A stretch of DNA of 36,934 nucleotides. Origin: Vitrella brassicaformis (taxonomy: Eukaryota > Sar > Vitrellaceae). Positions 30,121 to 36,934 of this stretch are shown here, piece by piece. Both the position numbers and the translations under genes were made by a program. The notes under the pieces are model-generated. The model had not been told where the DNA came from. It did no database searches and saw only the letters and a program-made list of their open reading frames with translations. The stretch lies in contig CDMY01000189.1 in assembly GCA_001179505.1 (NCBI GenBank), forward strand, positions 128,994-165,927. Reading direction: 5' to 3'. Each line of letters begins with the position of its first letter. Position 1 is the first letter of the stretch.

Positions 30121-32668
30121 TCACTCCTTCTCTCTCTCCTTGTCCTTCTCCCTCTGTGTGCGGGGCGGCGTGCTGAGCTCGGTCGTCCTCTCAAGATAAT
30201 CCCGCCCCAGAGCCGTTAGCCGATATCTGACCCCGCCTGCGCCAGGGGGCACGCCCCCGTCGCCCACAGGCGGCCACGACGAGAGCGGGACGGGGAGGGT
30301 GGCACCGGTGGCGCTGGTGTGGTTCTTCGGCGAAGGCGAGGCCACCCGGCCCGACCCCCGATGCTGTGGGGAGGGGGAGGCAAGGGAGAAGTCGTATGGC
30401 GTGGAGGGGGGCGAGCCTGCCGCTGTGGCGTGGGTGCTCGGCGTGCCCACATGCATCCTCTCGATGAACTTGAGCGACCTGCATAGCCACCAAGTGGGGG
30501 CGTGTGTGTGTCCATGTGTGGATTCATGGTGTTGGTTGTGGATTTGATTCAGCTGACTTGAGGTCGTTGAGTATCCGTTGGAGGCTCTCGCCGTCGAGTT
30601 CGGGGAGCACCCCCGCCTCCACCTGCCGCTCGAGCTCCACCGACTCGACGCCGCTGACGTCGCGGCTTGTTGGCTCGGAAGGGCAGTTGCTCTTGATCAA
30701 CCCCATCACCTTGATGCGCTCCTTACGGTTCCTTGGCCTGCAGACACACACACACACAGAGACATGCACAGACGTGTGTGTGAGTGACGTACCTGAATCT
30801 GAATCTCGGTTCGCGGCACTGTTGGCAGCGTGCGACGAGCGGCGGGTTGTACTGGAAGCCGCACGCCCGACAGGCCCAGTTTTCCCGCAAGTGCGGCGGG
30901 GTGTCTGACGGCGGCATCTCCTTCTGGAATAGCAGCGGGCACCTCTCGAGTATCTCGTCGCAGTCGGACGTGGTGAACGTCACTATCGAAAACGTCGGCG
31001 ACTCCTCCTGAACACACAACCCCTCAACGCTTACACGAGGCTGTCTCTCTCTCTCTCTCTCTGTACGTGTGTGTGTGTCGTCTTGCCTGAAGTTTCTTGA
31101 GCCATTCGTCGCACACGCCACTGAAGTTTTTTGGCCACAGACACACACACATGGATGGATGGATGGATGGATGGATGGGACCAGCCGGACCATGGAGCGA
31201 TGGGGTTGAGCTCGTCCTTGGGATCCACCACGGCAATGGCGCGGAAATCGCTCCGCCGCACTGTCAGCGAGTTGGAGATGCACGCCGATATCGCCGCACG
31301 CTCCGCACAGTTGGACCCTGCGCAGACAGACAGACAGACAGACAGACAGAGACGGCGGCATCCACACATGTCTTTTGGCAATGGTGTGTGTGTCGTCGAT
31401 TGGTGAGGTATCTGACGGGCATACCTGAGGGCAGGGAGATCTCGGAGTTCATGCCCCTGTAGAATCGCTCCTGGCCGTTCTTGTCGACGACCATGACCAC
31501 CGCCAGGACGATCTTGCTCGACTTGCGGTGCCAGAAAGAGTCCATCTGGCCCTCCAGCGACTTCCACTCATTCACGTAACGACGCGCCTCGTCCACTATC
31601 CTGATTGATCGATCCATCAACACACACACACACACACACATCAGAAACCTCTTTCTTCGGGGGGTTTTCGCGCTTCACTCACTCAGTGACTAACCGTTTG
31701 AGCGGTTCCCTCGGGTCGACCTCGCTATAGAGCCGCAGACGTGTGTACTCCTGCGTCACCAGCCACCGGTTGCTGCCCGCCAGCAGCCCAGGAGGGGGGG
31801 TGGTGGCTGTGCCCCCAGTGGCCGACCGGCCGCTGTTCTCCCTGTCCAGATTCAGAAACGCCATATCGCTCGCCGGCGGCTGATCGGCCTCCAGCTTGGG
31901 CGTGTTGGCATGACTCCCCGGCCGCGACGACCGAGCCCTCCTCGACGACCGCTTTCGTGACGGTGATTCCAGCTGGTTCCTGCCCGAGTGATAGGGGTAG
32001 CTGCTGCTGGCGGTGCTGGGTGGCGCTGACTCGCAGTAGGGCACCGGCGATGACTGGTTGCTGTCGATTGCTGGTGTGGTGATGGTGACGTACGCTGGCG
32101 ACGAGGGCCGGTAGGGAGGGGAGGGGGAGGGGCAGGGGGAGGGGGCGGGAGGGAATTGGACATGGTGAGGGTTGGGGCCATTGACCGAGGCCGCAGCGAC
32201 AGCAGAGTTGCGCACGGCCTCAACCGCATCGGCAAGTTGTGGGCTCAGTCGCGATGGCTCCTCGTAGAAGGTGTGTATCGGAAGACGCCCATTGGACTTG
32301 GCCGCAGTAATAGGCGGGACGAAGTCGCCGCTCGAGTGATTTCTCCTGACGCCCTTATTCGGCCCCCCTCTCTCTCTTCGCCCCATTGGCCGCACCGCCG
32401 ACCCAGCTGACGGGGGGGACACACCAGACACCCCATTGATGCTGCTCATGACGCGAAGCCAACACCCAGAAGTGGACGAGAGGGCCGCAGCACGAGCAAA
32501 CTTTTTGCCTCGGTCCGCACAGACACCGGAGGCTTCTTGGGTTGTTGTTGTCGATGTGCTGTAGCAGGAGAGCCGTGTTTTGAAGGAGGAGTGGCTCGGC
32601 ACGAGTGGTTGGAGCCGCTTGCTGATGACGAATCGGGTGTGGCGTGCAAGGGCCGGTCCGGGTGGCAT
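30121..32668 (-). CDS. cytidine-deaminase-fold protein fused to RanBP2-type zinc finger
   Basis: Exons: 32668-31695, 31600-31425, 31317-31191, 31120-31087, 31007-30793, 30737-30558, 30478-30121; phases agree, 687 residues. Residues 1-~45 are Arg/Ser-rich without acids (organelle targeting possible); an in-frame ATG at 32449 would omit them. Residues ~46-300 are disordered. The deaminase core spans ~326-437: VDEARRYVNEW, SKIVLAVVMVVDKNG, GMNSEIS (N376, E378, like the GxNxE substrate motif), then C387-A-E389-R (zinc ligand and catalytic Glu) and P425-C426-G-V-C429 (zinc ligands). This matches the Cys-Cys-Cys class. The C426 codon is split by an intron. A RanBP2-like zinc finger follows: W481, C483, C486, C498, C501. 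The C-terminus is basic then Pro/Ser-rich, ending KDKEREKE. The intron 31086-31008 is GC-AG. Substrate (free cytidine, nucleotide or RNA) is unknown. Confidence 0.8.
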
Positions 32669-32926
32669 CCGCGGGCCGTCAGCTGCAGCGGACCACCCAA
32701 TGGCATCTCATTGGCGGTGTGACGAGACGCTCTCAGCTCCAATTGCTTCTGCTTCCATTGACCACCGCTGCCTGCTGAAGGCATAGAGATTCATCGCTTC
32801 CTGCGTCTTTGCTTCGATTCTTTCGAACTTCGAACCAGCAGGAGCGGTTTCATGGAGCACCCTAACACAGACCTTTGCGAGCTCAAGGAAGGGAGAGGGT
32901 GGAAAGGGGCATTTTCCGCCATCGAA
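32669..32926. promoter_or_regulatory. divergent promoter region
   Basis: 258 bases between the start codons of the deaminase gene and the small mitochondrial protein gene. An inverted pair ttcgaacttcgaa lies at about 32822-32834. No TATA box is seen. Role is inferred from position. Confidence 0.35.
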
Positions 32927-33612
32927 ATGAGGCGCACATGCGGTCTTGTTAGCCGACTATCCATTGCTGTGGCTCGCCGCCGGCCTCCCTTCATCGCCAG
33001 TGCTCAACGGTGCAAGAGCAGCATCGTGCCACGAGGAGACCAAGACCGCAGCAGCCTCGATGACAATGCCGTCGCCCCGCCTGCGTCTGCAGCCGACGAT
33101 CCCCTCCCAGTGCCATCAACAAGAGAAAGTGGCGGCGAAGTGTCTGTGAAGCCGACAGCCACAGAGTCTGACTCATCGCTCACGGCAGATGCTGACAGTG
33201 GTGGTGGCCTGGTGATCCCTCGCAGCTGGCTGGACGTGCTGAGCGAGAAGCGGCGCAGGCTGCGGCCGCAGAGGGAGACCAGGGTGGCGATGATGGCCGC
33301 CACGATGCCGGTGCAGCGGGCTGTAGAGGAAGATCTGGATAGCTCTGGCAGGGAGGCCCTGCCGTGGCAGGCCTATGTGGCCCCGCTGATGGTGGGATGG
33401 TTCTTTCTCTGTTTCTGTGGCATGGGCGTGTTCGCGCTGGCGAGATGGTCAGCCAGACACACGGACAGAATGAATGAAAGACGGAAGGCAAACAGCACCC
33501 ACGACATATCTCTCTCCCTCTGTGTGTGTGTGTGTGTGTGCGTGTGTGTAGGTTTGATCCCGGGTATGTGGCTGCCATGAACTTGAAGGCACTGCGCACC
33601 CCTACCATATGA
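32927..33612 (+). CDS. small single-pass membrane protein with mitochondrial-type presequence
   Basis: Family not recognised. Exons 32927-33447 and 33552-33612, 193 residues; the junction completes a Trp codon. The N-terminus MRRTCGLVSRLSIAVARRRP has many Arg and no acids, as in mitochondrial (or plastid) import signals. A Ser/Asp-rich linker follows, then a basic helix (LDVLSEKRRRLRPQRETRVA) and one membrane span near the C-terminus (YVAPLMVGWFFLCFCGMG, ~150-172), ending FDPGYVAAMNLKALRTPTI. The shape fits a small inner-membrane protein or respiratory-complex accessory subunit, but I cannot name one. An in-frame ATG at 32852 exists; 32927 was preferred because the extension is acidic and would hide the presequence. 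Confidence 0.65.
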
Positions 33613-34730
33613 GCCCATTGTCTGGCTGAGCCAGCCAGCGACCATCCATCCATCGATCCACCGGTCGGCCGTGTGCAGTGAGAGGGGAAGGGTGCTTCTT
33701 GGTCGTCTTTGTCGATGGTGAGTGGGCTGTCATCAGGGAGAAAGCCTTAAGGCCGGGCGTGAGAGATGGATGGATGGATGGATGATGGATGGTCGTGTGT
33801 GCTGGGACCGATGGAGGGATCAATCAATCAATCGATCAATCGATCGCGTTAATTTATTTACACACGAAGGGGATACATCAGACAGACACGTACGAACACG
33901 GAGGAGTGAGTCAGTCAGTCAGTCAGCCAGTCAGTGAGTGACAAATAAAGCAACAAAACACACACATGCTCATCTTTATATATCCATCAAGGAAGGTGTA
34001 GAGATCCAGAGTGCCATAAATACACGTAGCCAAGGGGAGGGAGTGAGGGGAGGGAGGGAGGCAGAAAGACCGACACACCGAGCAGAAAAGCCATGCCAGC
34101 CAAGGGAGAGGGACAAAAGTCACTCAGTCACTCACGGCCGGGATGGATGGATGCATGGATGGATGGATGCATCCGCCCGGCCAGCTGATAAGGACAAATA
34201 GGTGTCTTAAGAAGACGGGCGATTGACAGCAAGCCCCAACCAAGTAGTAGGCAATTACAAAACATACCGACAGACAGACAGACAGACAGACGGACAGACG
34301 GACGGACGGACGGACAGACACGCACACACCATCCAGCCATGCCCGACGGCCCTCTGTGTGTGTCCTGTCGGTTCTGTGTGGTCAGCGTCGGCATGCAAGG
34401 TCGGACACGGCACGCGCGATTTGCGGCGGCGTGTCTGACGTTGCACGCGAGTACCCCACACACAGCCGACAGGACACATGGGCCCCGTACTCGCCCAGCG
34501 CACCACACGACAGCCACTCCGTCCTCTCTCCCTCGCGCCCTTGAGATATGAGATCGTACAAAACCTCCCATCCCATCCACCACACACACTCACTATATAT
34601 GAGCACACCATGCATTTTACCCATGCGATGCGTCATTCAGGCATCAGAAAGCGACAAAACTACCGACCGCAACCACTCCACTCTCTCCCCTTCCCCCATC
34701 GATGGCATCCCCTCTGTCTGTCTACGTCAG
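33613..34730. other. convergent intergenic region rich in microsatellites
   Basis: About 1.1 kb between two convergent genes. It holds (GGAT)n near 33767-33793, (ATCA/ATCG)n at 33820-33846, (TCAG)n at 33911-33935, (GGAT)n near 34141-34168 and (GACA/GACG)n at 34269-34320. I find no exon with family support and no RNA gene. Confidence 0.6.
34269..34320 (+). repeat. (GACA)n/(GACG)n microsatellite
   Basis: An uninterrupted run of GACA and GACG units, about 13 tetranucleotides. Confidence 0.9.
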
Positions 34731-36901
34731 TCATGTGAGCTCCAGCACACAGGTCTCGTCCCAGTAGGGCTCGTTGGTGCTGTGTTTGGTCTTGCTCCGG
34801 TAGTAGCGGAAGAACCGCTTTACGTCCGTCAGACGCAGCCACACCTCCGCATAGGGATCAATCCCCACAGGGCCATCCGCTGATGACAATGACGGGCCCT
34901 GTGGTCTACGCAGACCCTGCGCACGGAGCAGCTGCATTGCAACACACACAGACCGACACACAGAGAGAGAGAGGCGGTGGGGGTGGAGGGCAGGGGGGAA
35001 GGTTGTGGGCACCTACTTGTATGTGTAGTTGAGGGTTGCCTCTCGGTCCGTCCTTGACGTCAAGGACCACTTCCAGGTTGCCCGTCACCCTCGGCACCCC
35101 CTCCCCTCCCTCCCCCATCCCCCGCTTCGCCCGCTGCGTCACGCTACTCAACGTCGGCTGCATCAGGGGCATGTCCAGCAACCCACCCACACAGTCGCCC
35201 TGCCGCATGTCGCGCAAACTCGGCAGCCAGCACTCACCCAGGAACTGATCGGGCCGCTTGGCCACGCCGCCCCAGATCTCGATGAGGATGCGTGTGGAGG
35301 CCGTGACCGTCACGGAGAGGCCACTGCCGCTGCCGCAGCGCATTCCGGGGCTGCCGACAGCCGAGCCCGAGCCGGACATTGCTGCGGAGATGGGAGAGGG
35401 AAGGGAATGCAGCCGGGGGACACGCGCGCTGTGCGTCATGTTGATGCTCATGAAGGACGGGGGCGCTTCCTGCTGCTGCTGCTGCTGCTGATCGTCGTTG
35501 TGATGGTGCCATTGCTGCTGCAGGGTGATGTGTGCGGGAGCTGGGGGCGAGGGCGTCTTGTTGTTGGTCATGTGGTGGTGATGATGGGGTGGGGGCGTTG
35601 CTGCAGGATGGTTGGGAGGGCTGAGCGAGGCACGCTCGTGATCATGGTCGTCCTCATCGACGGGCGGCAGCAGCGGGGCGTGGTGCGGGTGAGGCAGCCC
35701 CCTGGTCTCCTCCACACCATTATTATCAATGTCCACAACTTGCCCGCCCAGGAAGCTCTCCCTCTCGGCAGGCGGCTCCGCATACGCATACACCTCCTTC
35801 TGCATCACTCGAGGCCGATCTCTCGGCGCCTCTCTGACCCTCCCCCCACCCCCACCACCACCAGCCCCACCCCCTCCAGCCCCCAGCCACACCTCCGTCT
35901 CCTGGCTCTCGCTCGCCGTCGGCCGCACGGCCGTCGATGCGATATCCGCAGGGCTCTCTGACCCCTCTATGTAGCTGTCGTCTCCCAGGGGCGGCATGGC
36001 GCGCCCACCGCCCAGCCGCGGGCCCTCCACGGCCGCCATGCCCATCACCTCGGTGATCGAGAGCTTCGGGACCGGCGTCGGCCGCTCGCGAATGTGCGCC
36101 TGCTTGAGGGAGATGGGCGTGGTGGATGGGGAGGTGCTCCGCTGCTGCTGCTTCTGGGTGGGAGATGGCGACGACGATGCCCATGAGTGGACGATTTGGT
36201 TGTTGGAGTGGGGGTCGATCTGGGAGGGGAGGAATGGCGGGGCGGGGAGAGAGGTGAGGACGGCACGGTTCGCCCACGTGAAGTGCTGCAGCATGTCGAA
36301 GGCACGACTGGTGGCGCGACGCAACACACCGCCGAGGCAGCAGCGGAGCAAAGAGGCCGCGGCGAACCTGACACAGAGAGAGAACGAGGTGTGTGGGGGG
36401 AGGGGAGGGGCGAGGTTGGGTGCTTGGCTTGGTGGATGCGTGTGTGTGTGTCTGCTCTGCTTACTTCCTGTCCTTTCTGTGTCTCTTGTCAGCGAGTCTG
36501 TGTCCCTTGCTGCTGGCGAGGAGCCGGAGGCCGTACCACAGCTTCTCCTCACACCCTATCGCCAACTTGCTCCCCTCTATCACGCCAACACGCTCAGGCC
36601 ACGTCGCACTGCTGCTCCCAATAGACCTGCGTCCAATCCATGGCATGGCCACACAAACGAACAGCCACCCACCCACACCCACAGGCATGATGCGTGTCAA
36701 GCCATCCAAGCAAGGGGTGGGTCTGCAGACGCACCCAGTGGTGTTGAAGGGTTGGAAGAACGAGTTGACGGCGTCATCGATCTCGTTGTCGTATTGTGCG
36801 ACGGAGCGCCAGTGCAGGGTGGACTCGCCGCGGATGTGCCGGCCATACGAGCGGAGGGACGCCTCCAGACGAACCACACCCATCTCGTGCTGTCCATTCA
36901 T
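34731..36901 (-). CDS. C2-domain protein, possibly 5' partial
   Basis: Exons: 36901-36735, 36626-36465, 36367-35017, 34931-34731; phases agree, 626 residues as modelled. The C-terminal ~70 residues read like the first half of a C2 lipid-binding domain: PQLHIQLLRAQGLRRP, then DPYAEVWLRL, RYYRSKTKHSTNEPYWDE and CVLELT followed by the stop. The conserved DPY and N-x-x-W-x-E motifs are visible, yet the domain ends after about five strands. Just before it lies another C2-like half (ILIEIWGGVAKRPDQFLGEC, with the LGE motif, then WLPSLRD). The middle is low complexity (poly-His, poly-Gln, poly-Gly). The first exon (GVVRLEASLRSYGRHIRGE, STLHWRSVAQYDNEIDDAVN) is well conserved-looking but unrecognised. 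ATG 36901 is close to the window edge and an AG lies just inside it at 36891 on this strand, so an upstream exon cannot be excluded. Confidence 0.65.
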
Positions 36902-36934
36902 TCATCAAGGCGCACCCCCCACCCCCCCCCCCAC

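Noticed and set aside
34269-34320. Regular repeats that could suggest a CRISPR-like array
   Set aside because: Pure tetranucleotide microsatellite without spacers, in a clearly eukaryotic intron-rich window.

Overview
The window is a gene-dense piece of nuclear DNA from a GC-rich unicellular eukaryote. Almost every gene is cut by many short introns of roughly 55-150 bases with GT-AG (sometimes GC-AG) ends and (CA)n/(TG)n tracts. The standard code fits every spliced model. Intron style, signal-peptide proteins with long Pro/Gln/Ser tracts, a plant-like zinc protein and an AP-5 adaptor subunit fit an alveolate alga, most likely a chromerid such as Vitrella. The organism call is inference; no rRNA or organelle marker is present.

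Layout. 102-3115 (-): AP-5 complex mu subunit, 3' end outside the window. 3360-8353 (+): large secreted/type I membrane protein 'A'. 9350-10597 (-): MARCH-type RING-CH membrane ubiquitin ligase with an apparent frameshift. 11118-17082 (-): membrane protein 'B', a paralogue of A in opposite orientation. 17598-19225 (+): coiled-coil protein. 19596-20717 (-): TMEM69/DUF3429-like membrane protein. 20988-23644 (+): patatin-like phospholipase with a signal peptide. 24253-24723 (-): small zinc-binding protein. 25056-27140 (+): multi-pass membrane protein of unknown function. 27751-29527 (+): PfkB-family sugar kinase. 30121-32668 (-): cytidine-deaminase-fold protein fused to a RanBP2-type zinc finger. 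32927-33612 (+): small, probably mitochondrial, single-pass protein. 34731-36901 (-): C2-domain protein, possibly 5' partial.

Organisation. Five gene pairs are divergent, with only about 245-515 bp between start codons (AP5M1/A, B/coiled-coil, TMEM69-like/patatin, zinc protein/membrane protein, deaminase/mitochondrial protein). This suggests shared bidirectional promoters. Convergent gaps are longer and hold tetranucleotide microsatellites.

Most notable points: proteins A and B share a membrane-anchor module whose exons and introns are nearly identical (inverted copies at 5521-5998 and 14671-15149) although the rest of the genes has diverged, suggesting gene conversion. Their tails carry NPF and DLF peptides like those used in endocytic sorting, next to an adaptor subunit gene. 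The deaminase-zinc-finger fusion is an unusual architecture, with a zinc-ligand cysteine codon assembled across a splice junction. The sugar kinase appears to need a 7-nt microexon. GC-AG introns occur in five of about 68 modelled introns. All exon models come from reading splice signals, phase and family conservation by eye; no transcript data were available.
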